Positions 1-7,154 are shown, numbered from the stretch's first letter. The stretch is 64,000 bases of DNA from Sinobacterium caligoides (GCF_003752585.1 NZ_RKHR01000005.1:34947-98946); one strand, 5' to 3'. Made by a program: numbers and translations. The notes: a model not told the origin generated them from the sequence alone.

Positions 1-182
1 CCTATGTTAAAGCCGCCCGTGTTAGGAGATATAACACGGGCGATTTACGCGCAGTGGCGCTTAACATAAGCTGCAATCACATTATGCGCAATTGGCTATT
101 AGGGCCCTTAGAGGCCGTTCTAGGCTATCTACCTGATTGATAAGGTGCTGGAAAATCATATTCGAAGTTTGAAATGACGCTG
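1..182. repeat. Left copy of the attachment-region direct repeat
   Basis: Positions 1-182 recur at 8023-8204, identical over roughly the first 130 bases and then with scattered mismatches (positions 132, 162-163 and 166-167 differ). It contains the right half of a dif-like site (1-12), an 11-bp stem hairpin (14-24 with 32-42) and an inverted second dif-like site (59-91). This is the left end of the prophage. Confidence 0.9.
59..91 (-). other. Inverted dif-like site with a 12-nt centre (attP2-like), left copy
   Basis: Read on the minus strand it is a XerC-type arm (TTGCGCATAA, 82-91), a 12-nt centre (70-81) and a XerD-type arm (TTATGTTAAGC, 59-69). A canonical dif has a 6-nt centre. Folded as single strand it pairs with the opposing dif-like site at the phage end. 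This is the arrangement known for CTXphi attP1/attP2, which is a XerCD substrate only as folded ssDNA. Family knowledge gives the mechanism; the arms are seen directly. Confidence 0.75.
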
Positions 183-227
183 TCGGCCCTAAATATGACG
201 CTGTCAGGACAAAATGTCGTTAAAAAC

Positions 228-1391
228 TCAAAAGCCCATCGCAGACACCGGAGTGACTGCGGCTTGCATTGCTGCGCCTCGCAACTCCGGTGTCTGCGAC
301 TGGCAAAGAACGAGACGACGAAGACTGCCACGCGTGATGGCGACAACACACGATGACAGGCGCTGCACGGTAATACCAAACGCCTGTAGATCTTCAGAAC
401 TCAGGTTAAAAACGGTGTCGCCATCCTTGAACGTAAAAAAGTCACGATCATTGATACTGCCGGTATAAATCGCGTCAAGATCCATCAAAACCGGCTGAAT
501 TACACTGACAGCATCACCAGAAACCTCAGACAGGCTGTTACCAGCAGCATCACCATCAGCAATAGCAGCAGACGAAACAGTTTGCGCAACAGAAGCCGAC
601 TGATCCGCCAGCTCTTCAGGCCGATCTTCCCCAAAACGAGACAAGTTGTAGAAAAAAAACACAAAACAAATGAGTGTGACCACTCCAAAAGCCACCAACT
701 TAGGTTCCTTATAAAGTGGTTTATCTTCGCTAGATTCTTGCGCAACCCCCGTGGCTGTTGACTTATAGCAGTCGAAGTAGCGTTTATCGGCTCGGTACTT
801 CTTGTGACCACCAATAGCGCTGGTGAGTGATTGTCCAGATGTTGAAGCGTCATGACAGACCTCTTTCCAACAATGTTTATGAAACGGAAGTAAATTCGAT
901 AGATCGCGGTGACGGTAGGCAAACTCACAAACTTGACGCACTTCCTTATGAACTTTGCCAATATTGGGTGTTGCCATGTAGATGTCCCAATTGTGATGGC
1001 GATGGCGATCGAAGGCATCCTCAACCGTCGCCGGGCGACCAACCTCCTCGGCTGCATCCTCACCGTCAGGGAAGTCAAACACATCAAACTTCTTAATACG
1101 CGTCGGGTAAATCTTTTGGACTTCATCCATGAAAATGAGCGCTCCCTGCGGCGCCCAATGGAAAAACTTGGCCATCAAATCAAAGCCGTCTTTATCGTGG
1201 TTGATTGCAACGATAGCCGCAGAGTCTGGGAAGCGCTCACCGAGTGCTGCTTCAATACGATCAATCGAATCAAAGCCGCGCAGGTTTGTAACAACAACCC
1301 TCCCCTCACGCAGCGCAGGAATGACCTTGAATTGCATGATGCCAAAGGATTTATAGCTGCCCGGAGCGCCATGATGAACGACGGCTGTCAT
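228..1391 (-). CDS. zot: Zot/pI-like phage assembly ATPase
   Basis: This 387-residue protein is the inner-membrane ATPase that drives filamentous phage assembly and export (Zot/gpI family). A Walker A variant, GAPGSYKS, sits at residues 8-15, followed by the usual Zot-type ATPase half. One membrane segment lies near residues 231-250 (hydrophobic stretch LVAFGVVTLICFVFFF), giving a cytoplasmic N-terminus and a periplasmic tail. Its ATG overlaps the stop of the DUF2523 gene by one base (TGATG), indicating translational coupling. The 3' end contains a 16-bp inverted repeat. Assignment is firm from motif, topology and position; enterotoxin activity should not be inferred from the name. Confidence 0.92.
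   Translation of the reverse strand: MTAVVHHGAPGSYKSFGIMQFKVIPALREGRVVVTNLRGFDSIDRIEAALGERFPDSAAIVAINHDKDGFDLMAKFFHWAPQGALIFMDEVQKIYPTRIKKFDVFDFPDGEDAAEEVGRPATVEDAFDRHRHHNWDIYMATPNIGKVHKEVRQVCEFAYRHRDLSNLLPFHKHCWKEVCHDASTSGQSLTSAIGGHKKYRADKRYFDCYKSTATGVAQESSEDKPLYKEPKLVAFGVVTLICFVFFFYNLSRFGEDRPEELADQSASVAQTVSSAAIADGDAAGNSLSEVSGDAVSVIQPVLMDLDAIYTGSINDRDFFTFKDGDTVFNLSSEDLQAFGITVQRLSSCVVAITRGSLRRLVLCQSQTPELRGAAMQAAVTPVSAMGF
239..299. repeat. 16-bp perfect inverted repeat at the 3' end of zot
   Basis: Positions 239-254 are the exact reverse complement of 284-299, with a 29-nt loop. The stem is GC-rich and lies inside the last codons of the Zot gene. In a packaged single strand it would form a strong hairpin. 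A packaging signal or replication structure is possible, but only the symmetry is visible. Just upstream an 11-bp direct repeat, ATGACGCTGTC, occurs at 174-184 and 195-205. Confidence 0.6.
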
Positions 1392-1711
1392 CAGAACATC
1401 CCCAGAATAAACCGTGTCACATAGGCGTTAAGCAGGACGTTAATTGCATCCGGTATTCTGAACGCAGTAATAATCCCCATGATCTTACTATCGATACCGC
1501 CCCAGGCACTATTGATCATGGCGGAGAGGCCAATATTATCGAGAACCGCAACGGCGACCTCATAAGCAAAGACCATCGCGACCATCTTGGCCTTAAACAT
1601 CCAAATCACAACATACGAGCCGAGCTGTACCAACGCCTCATTAAAAAAGGTATAGACATCAACCGTAAAGAAATCGATTAAGGTCTGAAAACCAACCATC
1701 ACTTGATCCAT
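1391..1711 (-). CDS. DUF2523 family minor coat protein (pVI-like)
   Basis: This 106-residue, very hydrophobic protein has three predicted membrane-associated stretches (about residues 25-45, 45-65 and 85-106). Inovirus DUF2523 proteins occupy the slot between the pIII-like adsorption protein and Zot and are thought to be pVI equivalents, capping the virion end. A strong ribosome site, GGGGG, lies 4 nt before the ATG and overlaps the stop region of the upstream gene. It is followed by Zot with a one-base overlap. Identification rests on size, hydrophobicity and synteny. Confidence 0.82.
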   Translation of the reverse strand: MDQVMVGFQTLIDFFTVDVYTFFNEALVQLGSYVVIWMFKAKMVAMVFAYEVAVAVLDNIGLSAMINSAWGGIDSKIMGIITAFRIPDAINVLLNAYVTRFILGMF

Positions 1712-1719
1712 ATTACCCC

Positions 1720-3030
1720 CTAATTTTTAGCTGATAAGACGATAAACGCGGCCGACAAACTCGCGCACGCCAAAAACACATTGCCAACAATGGACAACAA
1801 AGACATGTGCCGAGCAATGGAAAAATCAACATCGACACCACGGATTTTCGAGACATTAGAAGCCACACTCCCCCCTCCATTCACGCTCAAGCTCAACCGA
1901 TCGTAGAGGTCATCTTTAACCTCGTTAAACTTATCTTCGTATTCAGACTGAGCGTCGGCCATCTGCTGAGTGAGATCCTCGAACTGACCGCGGTCAGGGA
2001 CTCTGAGCTTTTTATTGCCAGCGATGCACTGTAGATACGTTTTCGATTGAGGGTTACAGGCACCAGTCGCGACCTCAGCACCTTGAGAATCGGTTTGAAC
2101 CGGATTTTCCACCACAGCCGGAGGCGGTTGGTCTGACGGGTTATTACCGGGCTGTGACGGGTGATCCGGCGGTAACTCAGGGTCGTATTGTTCTGGTTCT
2201 GGACAACTCGCCAAGTCCCAAACCGGCACGTTATTATCACAAAACTGCGACGGCGTCGGACGATCACACGTAAGACCTGACGAGCCGTAGCGGCTGGGGT
2301 AACCATCGTCACAGATCTTAGGCACCGGACAATTGGCACCGTAGCAAATTTCATCCGACACCGGGCACTGATTCGCGGAGTTCGGCCGGGAACCGTCGGG
2401 GCAGACATAGTTGCCATCAAGGTCGGTCGGGCTGCCCTCACCGGCCTCATCATATGTCCCGCCGAGAGGCTCCCCCTCGGCACCGGTAGCAGGCGCGGCA
2501 GGCAACGGGGCGCAATCAGTAGAGCCATCACCGGACGCGATCACCGCAGAATTTGCACCACAACCACCATTCGCTGGCACGCCATCCAAACAAGCGGTAC
2601 CACCATTGAAAAAGCCGAACGCCCCACCGGCCGCTTCGCACGAGTCTTTTTGAGCCGCGCAATCTGGGTTTGTCAGTATGTCGTTGGAGTTCTCACACGC
2701 GTCAGTTGGCTGATCGTCCATACAACCTGTAGAGAAATTTGTCAGACAATCATCAGGGGCGTCGCACTGCTCTAAAGACTGATCCCAGGCGAACCCATCG
2801 TCACACGGCCCATCGTCATCACTTTCAGGAATGTAACGATGACAATAGTAACGATTATCATCGGCCTCAAAACGAACAGCAGTTATTACCCCAGAATCCA
2901 TTACAACCCCCAAAAGGTCGTAACACGCAATTCGGCGAAGAGCTTCAGTCCCCGTGCTTATACGGTAAGTCCAGCCCGCATTCGCAGACATAGACGACAT
3001 CAACAAAAGAACCACCAACAAATAACGCAT
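1720..3030 (-). CDS. pIII-like adsorption protein (minor coat, TspB-like)
   Basis: This 436-residue secreted, membrane-anchored protein is the likely receptor-binding tip protein. It has an N-terminal signal peptide (MRYLLVVLLLMSSMSANA), a cysteine-rich middle with many Asp/Gly/Asn residues, a proline-rich linker (around residues 285-325, with PELPPDHPSQPG and DQPPP) and a C-terminal membrane segment (last 30 residues). That is the pIII plan and also resembles Neisseria TspB-type proteins. I chose the ATG at 3030, which has a GGTGGGG-type ribosome site; an in-frame TTG at 3048 is less likely. The gene follows the coat-gene terminator, so it may depend on read-through or its own promoter. Receptor specificity cannot be read. 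Confidence 0.85.
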   Translation of the reverse strand: MRYLLVVLLLMSSMSANAGWTYRISTGTEALRRIACYDLLGVVMDSGVITAVRFEADDNRYYCHRYIPESDDDGPCDDGFAWDQSLEQCDAPDDCLTNFSTGCMDDQPTDACENSNDILTNPDCAAQKDSCEAAGGAFGFFNGGTACLDGVPANGGCGANSAVIASGDGSTDCAPLPAAPATGAEGEPLGGTYDEAGEGSPTDLDGNYVCPDGSRPNSANQCPVSDEICYGANCPVPKICDDGYPSRYGSSGLTCDRPTPSQFCDNNVPVWDLASCPEPEQYDPELPPDHPSQPGNNPSDQPPPAVVENPVQTDSQGAEVATGACNPQSKTYLQCIAGNKKLRVPDRGQFEDLTQQMADAQSEYEDKFNEVKDDLYDRLSLSVNGGGSVASNVSKIRGVDVDFSIARHMSLLSIVGNVFLACASLSAAFIVLSAKN

Positions 3031-3050
3031 CCCTGCCCCACCAATCAAAG

Positions 3051-3074
3051 AAAAAAAAGGAGGCCGAAGCCTCC
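3051..3074 (-). terminator. Rho-independent terminator after the coat-protein genes
   Basis: On the minus strand GGAGGC-TTCG-GCCTCC is followed by eight T residues. The stem is 3059-3064 with 3069-3074 and the T tract is 3051-3058. A strong terminator right after the major coat gene is typical of filamentous phages and sets high coat expression apart from the downstream genes. Confidence 0.93.
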
Positions 3075-3084
3075 GTTGTACAAG

Positions 3085-3159
3085 CTACGCTATGCGGCCG
3101 GTGTAAAACCCATAGACAAAGGACATCCAGAACACCGACACAAGAAGCAGCGTATACAC
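3085..3159 (-). CDS. 24-residue hydrophobic peptide next to the coat protein (pVII/pIX-like candidate)
   Basis: A GTG-initiated 24-codon frame begins one base after the major coat stop codon and ends ten bases before the coat terminator. The product (starting MYTLLLVSVFWMSF and ending TGRIA) is almost one membrane helix with a short basic tail. Filamentous phages need 30-odd-residue minor coat proteins of this kind (pVII, pIX). No separate ribosome site is evident, so it would depend on coupling to the coat gene. Position and composition support it; it could still be a chance frame. Confidence 0.5.
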   Translation of the reverse strand: MYTLLLVSVFWMSFVYGFYTGRIA

Positions 3160-3160
3160 G

Positions 3161-3385
3161 CTAGGAGCGTTTAAGCAGGCTGATAATAAAACCAACACCG
3201 ACCATTATCGCGGTTAGACCGATAAGACCAGTAATCGCCAGCCCTACAGAGACCTCACCAGCAGCGAATGCATCCGTGATATCGCTATCAGCAGCCATTG
3301 CACCAGCAGATACAAGCATGCCAGCACCTGCAACAACACCAGCCTTTGAAAACTCTACAACCTTGCCTTTAACTTCTTTCAACAT
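3161..3385 (-). CDS. Major coat protein (pVIII-like)
   Basis: This 74-residue precursor has a signal peptide ending in AMA (about residues 1-31). The mature part is about 43 residues: an acidic N-terminus (ADSDITDAFAAGE), a membrane helix (VGLAITGLIGLTAIMVGVGFI) and a short basic tail (LLKRS). This is the pVIII plan exactly. I chose the ATG at 3385 because GGAG lies 6 nt upstream; an in-frame start seven codons earlier lacks a good ribosome site. It lies between two tiny membrane-protein genes and just before a strong terminator. Confidence 0.93.
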   Translation of the reverse strand: MLKEVKGKVVEFSKAGVVAGAGMLVSAGAMAADSDITDAFAAGEVSVGLAITGLIGLTAIMVGVGFIISLLKRS

Positions 3386-3408
3386 AATAAACTCCATTTC
3401 TATCATTT

Positions 3409-3573
3409 TTATGAGCGTGACATCAGCCTGATGACTTTGCCCGTTACATGTCCGCTAATGAACGTGACGATGCAGCCAGAAAGCACGGCGGCGAACATCG
3501 CAGGATCAAAGCTAAACAATTCGGTTAGCGTATTTGACAGAGTTATAACCGCTGTCAGATCGCAAGATTCCAT
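3409..3573 (-). CDS. 54-residue small membrane protein of the phage
   Basis: The ATG lies two bases after the stop of the putative ssDNA-binding gene, and the frame ends 23 bases before the coat-protein start. The 54-residue product has a polar N-terminus, one hydrophobic segment (about residues 25-45, AMFAAVLSGCIVTFISG) and a basic end (KVIRLMSRS). Inoviruses usually carry a one-pass minor coat gene between the ssDNA-binding gene and the major coat gene. It therefore probably is a pVII/pIX-type virion component, but no sequence family is recognised. Confidence 0.7.
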   Translation of the reverse strand: MESCDLTAVITLSNTLTELFSFDPAMFAAVLSGCIVTFISGHVTGKVIRLMSRS

Positions 3574-3575
3574 TT

Positions 3576-3875
3576 TTAGCCAGCCTTCTTTAGCGCTGCT
3601 GGCTTAACGTCAACAACATCAAGATAAGTGGTGTCCTCATCAAATTTCTTTTGCTGACCAGTACTTTTATCTGTCCAAGTCTTATGGCGAACAACACCGC
3701 GAACATTCACTTTAACTTCAACCTCTTGTAGTGGGCTGCCCAATGCTTGGTCAGAGTAAAGCTTGAACTTTGACGGGTGACTGAAAGCGTCCGGTGCCGG
3801 AGTAGTCACAATCGTGATCGTTCTGCCGTTATAAACTTCTGATTTTTCGATGCGTGCTGTCATAGTAAATTGCAT
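3576..3875 (-). CDS. Putative ssDNA-binding protein (pV-like)
   Basis: This 99-residue protein is rich in alternating beta-type residues with charged and aromatic positions (RTITIVTTP, VEVKVNVRGVVRHKTW, TYLDVVDVKP), consistent with an OB-fold single-strand binder. It sits where filamentous phages place gene V, between the replication gene and the coat genes. A ribosome site, AAAAGG, lies 7 nt before the ATG. Its expected role is to coat nascent phage ssDNA and switch replication to packaging. The function is inferred from size and synteny, not from a diagnostic motif. Confidence 0.65.
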   Translation of the reverse strand: MQFTMTARIEKSEVYNGRTITIVTTPAPDAFSHPSKFKLYSDQALGSPLQEVEVKVNVRGVVRHKTWTDKSTGQQKKFDEDTTYLDVVDVKPAALKKAG

Positions 3876-3890
3876 ATCAGTACCTTTTGG

Positions 3891-4169
3891 TTACGAGTAA
3901 TCGGCATCATGTGCCTGTTTTGCCTTCGCATCTAAGTAAGCGAGAGGAGATCTGTTAGATAGAATTAGTGGTGAAGATGGGTTTTTCTGGAGGGTTTCAA
4001 CCTGCAATTTCAACGCGAGATACAGTTCCTCAGTCCAACCAAGAGTGCCGTTTTGAGCCATTTTTTCACGTTCCGCAAGGATATTATCGACGTTGCCGCC
4101 ATCGATGATCCCCTTTGCAAAATGGTAGATAAACCGTTGATCTGAAACGGGAGAAGCTAAGCTAAACAT
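3891..4169 (-). CDS. Hypothetical phage protein between Rep and the ssDNA-binding gene
   Basis: This 92-residue soluble protein has no signal peptide or membrane segment. It is mostly helical in appearance (LAEREKMAQNGTLGW, ELYLALKLQVETLQK) with a short polar tail. The start has a good AAGGA ribosome site. It lies 9 bases after rep and 15 bases before the ssDNA-binding gene, so it belongs to the replication operon. I recognise no family. A role in replication control or packaging would be a guess from position only. Confidence 0.8.
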   Translation of the reverse strand: MFSLASPVSDQRFIYHFAKGIIDGGNVDNILAEREKMAQNGTLGWTEELYLALKLQVETLQKNPSSPLILSNRSPLAYLDAKAKQAHDADYS

Positions 4170-4178
4170 GGCAAATCC

Positions 4179-5420
4179 TTATGCAATGAGTCGTAAGTGG
4201 CGGCGACGGTCATCAAACCCAGATTCGGGCTCAACGTACCAATCTGGGCGTTGCTGGCTGAAGTCCACGTTAATCAGCTGAACCATAGAGACAACGTTTT
4301 CATTAGGCTTATCTGGGTCAAGCGATTTAAGAAGTGCCCGAGAAATACCGGCATCTTCCAAGTGTTTTACATTACGGAAAAAAGTTGAGCTTTTCTCAGA
4401 GGCGAGTTGATCATAGCCCTCGCGTTTAATATCTCGATACATACGAAATATCGCATTAGCCTTACGCTTGCAGACTTTCCCGTTATCCTTTACTTTTATG
4501 TACTTAGCGTCAATCTTCAACCTGATTGAGTTATCATCTACGTTCTTCATTGTGTGGCCCTCAAACTGGGAAAAGTAGCGATCAAACGCCCTATGCCATA
4601 ATAGTTGTGCTAACGGTTGTTTATGTGTGCGCTCGTACCAATCGTGGAATTTGAGGAACTCAAATAACTTTAACGGGATACCATCGGTTTCTAGTGCTCT
4701 ATAGCCTGTAGTGGCCTCAAAACGAATGCGCCCGAACGCAAAGTCTTGCAATCGCTCATCAGACAAAACAGCGACTTTATCGCTTTGCCTCTTTTTTGTA
4801 GCATCTTCAAGATCCGCTAAAAGTTCTTGATGCTTGTAATAGACTTTTTGCCGACGATACTCGCTATATTTATTCGCCTGCATATAGCCCTGATAACGGC
4901 TAATCGAGTCTTTATTGGGGAATAGGTTTTCAAACATCCTGATAACCTGCGCACGCTTATATTCGCTAGGGATCAATGCTGAGTAGGTCGAGTCAAGGTA
5001 ACGAATCTCAGCTTCAGGGATGTCTAAGTGTTCGTAAAGCTTAGGAAAAGCTAAGGCGACATTAGCGAGCATCTGCATTATCCCCGGCTTAATATCCTCC
5101 GTTCCAAAAACATTATGACCTTGCAATATCTTGGATGGGCTCGCCTTAACACTAATGTGTGGCCACTGATAAAAACCATTGCCTTCAGGGAAGAATCCAA
5201 TTGCTGTTTGGGATAACGCGCTAGAAATAGAGTTCCAAGTTTGAGCTTTAGGTGTTGAATGAACCCCTTTACCGTCCACGAATACAACTGAGGCGGATGC
5301 AGGAAATTCATACTTACTAATATCAACAAAGCCGCAAGGCTCACCATCAGGCGACAAATCAGCCAGCAAGTTCACGTGCTCAAATGCAAATGGTATCCGT
5401 ATATCTGCTTTATCCCACAT
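4179..5420 (-). CDS. Inovirus replication initiation protein (II/X family)
   Basis: This 413-residue protein nicks the double-stranded phage form to start rolling-circle replication. The stretch SPSKILQGHNVFG (about residues 113-125) matches the conserved SK..QGHNxFG block of phage/plasmid replication proteins of the gene II/X family, followed by a long basic, helical C-terminal half. The start has a GGGA ribosome site 4 nt before the ATG. It is the first gene of the minus-strand operon and is divergent from the XRE repressor, with TAGGYCTA boxes in the shared promoter region. An internally started shorter form (gene X type) is possible but not evident. Confidence 0.88.
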   Translation of the reverse strand: MWDKADIRIPFAFEHVNLLADLSPDGEPCGFVDISKYEFPASASVVFVDGKGVHSTPKAQTWNSISSALSQTAIGFFPEGNGFYQWPHISVKASPSKILQGHNVFGTEDIKPGIMQMLANVALAFPKLYEHLDIPEAEIRYLDSTYSALIPSEYKRAQVIRMFENLFPNKDSISRYQGYMQANKYSEYRRQKVYYKHQELLADLEDATKKRQSDKVAVLSDERLQDFAFGRIRFEATTGYRALETDGIPLKLFEFLKFHDWYERTHKQPLAQLLWHRAFDRYFSQFEGHTMKNVDDNSIRLKIDAKYIKVKDNGKVCKRKANAIFRMYRDIKREGYDQLASEKSSTFFRNVKHLEDAGISRALLKSLDPDKPNENVVSMVQLINVDFSQQRPDWYVEPESGFDDRRRHLRLIA

Positions 5421-5442
5421 GAATCCCTGCCAAAAAATATAC

Positions 5443-5539
5443 TAGGTCTATAAGGTGATAGTAATACACCCTATAGGCCTATGACAAGAATATATGACGA
5501 ATAATCAGTAAATAAATAGGCCTAAGAAGCGACTATAAT
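5443..5539. promoter_or_regulatory. Divergent rep/repressor control region with three TAGGYCTA boxes
   Basis: TAGGTCTA is at 5443-5450, and TAGGCCTA at 5474-5481 (within the palindrome ATAGGCCTAT, 5473-5482) and at 5517-5524. A TATAAT (5534-5539) on the plus strand probably serves the repressor gene, and the third box lies just upstream of it. On the minus strand a -35-like TTGTCA (5482-5487) abuts the second box. The layout suggests the XRE protein binds these boxes and controls both itself and rep, as in other inovirus switches. The repeats are seen; binding is inferred. Confidence 0.65.
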
Positions 5540-5590
5540 GGCAACATAGTGCATAAAGAACTATTTAGGCATACAAATAGAGGCCAAGTA

Positions 5591-5950
5591 ATGAGCATAG
5601 CCACCAATCTAACCAACCTAAGAAAGGAAAAAGACCTAAAGCAAAGCGAACTCGCAAAGCTCGCGAATCTAAAGACCGAATACATCTCTAAGATCGAGCG
5701 GGGGAAAATGAACCCAACCGCCGAAAAGATAAAGAAAATCGTCATCGCTTTGGAAACAACAGCGGACCGCCTGTTGTTTGACGAGGATGAATACGAGCCA
5801 GAAGATGACCTAAAGCCCTACTTCACTAAAGCCTCGAGCCTGAGCCAATACCAGAAAAGCGTAGTGAAGGACTTCCTCCGTGGATGGATATCTGTCTGCA
5901 CATCAGATGCACTATCAGGAACAGAGCAAACAAGGCGCTTCGATGACTAG
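5591..5950 (+). CDS. XRE-family helix-turn-helix repressor of the phage
   Basis: This 119-residue protein has an N-terminal XRE domain (residues about 5-60: NLRKEKDLKQSELAKLA, then TEYISKIERGKMNPTAEKI) and an acidic, helical C-terminal region (EDEYEPEDDLKPY, then LSQYQKSVVKDFLRGW). It is the only regulator in the phage and diverges from rep, so a CI/RstR-like immunity role is likely. I chose the ATG at 5591, preceded by GAGG; a GTG at 5549 in the same frame overlaps the promoter. TAGGCCTA boxes upstream are candidate operators. Two strong hairpins follow its stop codon. Confidence 0.88.
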   Translation: MSIATNLTNLRKEKDLKQSELAKLANLKTEYISKIERGKMNPTAEKIKKIVIALETTADRLLFDEDEYEPEDDLKPYFTKASSLSQYQKSVVKDFLRGWISVCTSDALSGTEQTRRFDD

Positions 5951-5955
5951 TAAAA

Positions 5956-5999
5956 AGTCCCATCATGGGACTGATACGGGGCATTAGAGTGCCCCGTAT
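5956..5999. repeat. Two tandem perfect hairpins after the repressor gene
   Basis: The first stem is AGTCCCAT (5956-5963) with ATGGGACT (5965-5972). The second is ATACGGGGCA (5974-5983) with TGCCCCGTAT (5990-5999) around a 6-nt loop. They begin six bases after the repressor stop codon. No T tract follows, so simple termination is not convincing. Tandem hairpins in an intergenic region are typical of filamentous-phage origins and packaging signals, so this is a candidate replication origin or packaging element. Confidence 0.55.
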
Positions 6000-6078
6000 G
6001 GCTCAACTGCTTTCAAGACAAAAGCCAGATCAAAAGCCGACGGTGTTACACAGTAGATCGAGCAATCGAATAAGTACT

Positions 6079-6211
6079 CCTGCTCGTTTGAAGAGGTAAA
6101 GCGGTTGATATTAAGAAGCTGAGATAAAGAGCAAATAGGTATATCGGTGTGAACCGATGACTGCCGCGACCATCCGATCGCAAGCCAAACAAAACTATCC
6201 CAGGAACAAAA
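6079..6211. repeat. 133-bp direct repeat, copy A (upstream of the accessory gene)
   Basis: It matches 6837-6968 over its whole length with about ten substitutions and one single-base indel. The core from the GGTATATC region through CCGATCGC is identical. It holds a hairpin, ATCGGT-GTGA-ACCGAT (6143-6158), with a GNRA-type loop if transcribed. It ends a few bases before the start of the membrane/coiled-coil gene. It is non-coding as far as I can tell. Confidence 0.85.
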
Positions 6212-6216
6212 GCAAA

Positions 6217-6816
6217 ATGGATCTAGAAGCAAAAGACGTAATCATTCCTGTTGTATCACTATTCACACTCTTTATCGGAACATGGCACGGCAGAAGATGC
6301 CATGAAAGCGCACTAAGATCTAACGAAAAAACACACAAGATGGCGCTAAAACATAATGAAACAATGCAAACTAAAGCATTTGAAGAAGAAGAAAGAAAGC
6401 GCAAAGAAAACATAAAGATAGAGAGGCTTGAGGAGGCGTATAGCCTTGTTCCTGATATAGCAGATGAATGCAGAAAAAACACAGATGATGAGCTAGACCT
6501 GATAGAAAAAGCTAAAAAGGGGTGCCCTGAGCCTCAAGGAAGAAGAGAAAAAAATAGCAACAGCAACAAAGGATTGAGGTTAAGCATGATAATAGCGTCA
6601 TGCACAAACGGAGATACTGAAAAAAAGTGCGATGAGTTCATAGAATACTATCTCAGAACCATAGGCACAGAAGGAATAAATTGGTATGAAGGAAAAGATA
6701 GTCAACACCTCGAAAGCAAAAAAAACTGGATAAAGATTCATCATGACGAGGGAATGTATTTAGCTGGCAAACTAAGCGATAGCATTTCCCGAGAAATAAA
6801 AAAGCTAATGAACTAG
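6217..6816 (+). CDS. Repeat-flanked membrane-anchored coiled-coil protein, unknown function
   Basis: I do not recognise this 199-residue protein. It has one N-terminal membrane segment (about residues 8-22, VIIPVVSLFTLFIGTW). A long charged coiled-coil-like stretch follows (about residues 28-80, Lys/Glu rich), then a basic linker and a helical C-terminal domain with several Cys residues. The base composition is A-rich. The ATG at 6217 was chosen because it precedes the membrane segment; a frame-open ATG at 6157 lies inside repeat A, which is duplicated elsewhere without this gene. Flanking by two 132-133 bp repeats marks it as an accessory cassette. A superinfection-exclusion or host-interaction role is plausible but unproven. 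Confidence 0.75.
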   Translation: MDLEAKDVIIPVVSLFTLFIGTWHGRRCHESALRSNEKTHKMALKHNETMQTKAFEEEERKRKENIKIERLEEAYSLVPDIADECRKNTDDELDLIEKAKKGCPEPQGRREKNSNSNKGLRLSMIIASCTNGDTEKKCDEFIEYYLRTIGTEGINWYEGKDSQHLESKKNWIKIHHDEGMYLAGKLSDSISREIKKLMN

Positions 6817-6836
6817 CTCTTTATCGACCTAGGAAA

Positions 6837-6968
6837 CCTGCTCGTTTGAAGAGGTAAAGCGGTTGATATTGAGAAGCTGAGATCAAGAGCAAAGTGGTAT
6901 ATCGGTGTGAACCGATGACTGCCGCGACCATCCGATCGCAGCCAGACACAACTAGCCCAGGAACAAAA
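6837..6968. repeat. 132-bp direct repeat, copy B (downstream of the accessory gene)
   Basis: This is the second copy of the repeat at 6079-6211, offset by 758 bp, in the same orientation. The GNRA-looped hairpin (6901-6916) and the GACTGCCGCGACCATCCG core are conserved without change. It starts 20 bases after the stop codon of the membrane/coiled-coil gene. Confidence 0.85.
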
Positions 6969-6998
6969 TAGATAGCCCGCCAAAACGGGCCTCTAAGG

Positions 6999-7154
6999 CT
7001 AGCGGTAGTGAAGCTCGATATTATTACCAGAAAAAATCGAGACATCACCAACACTGAAGACAAGCCCATCACCTTGAGTCAATGGCTGACTAAAACACGC
7101 AAAGACAGTAGTAAGTACGACTGATACCAAAAAATGAAACTTATTCTTATGCAT
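6999..7154 (-). CDS. Small secreted lipoprotein candidate of the phage
   Basis: This 51-residue product starts MHKNKFHFLVSVVLTTVFAC, a basic start and hydrophobic core ending in a lipobox-like VFAC with Cys at position 20. A short polar mature part of about 31 residues follows. A clear ribosome site, AAGGAAG, lies about 6 nt before the ATG. A hairpin (6975-6979 with 6986-6990) follows the stop and may terminate it. Small lipoproteins on phages often act in superinfection exclusion, but nothing here identifies the role. The position -2 Phe is atypical for a lipobox, so a plain signal peptide is also possible. Confidence 0.55.
   Translation of the reverse strand: MHKNKFHFLVSVVLTTVFACFSQPLTQGDGLVFSVGDVSIFSGNNIELHYR

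Noticed and set aside
6821..7072. Minus-strand 83-codon frame over repeat B
   Set aside because: It overlaps the duplicated repeat and the lipoprotein gene in another frame; no start signal.
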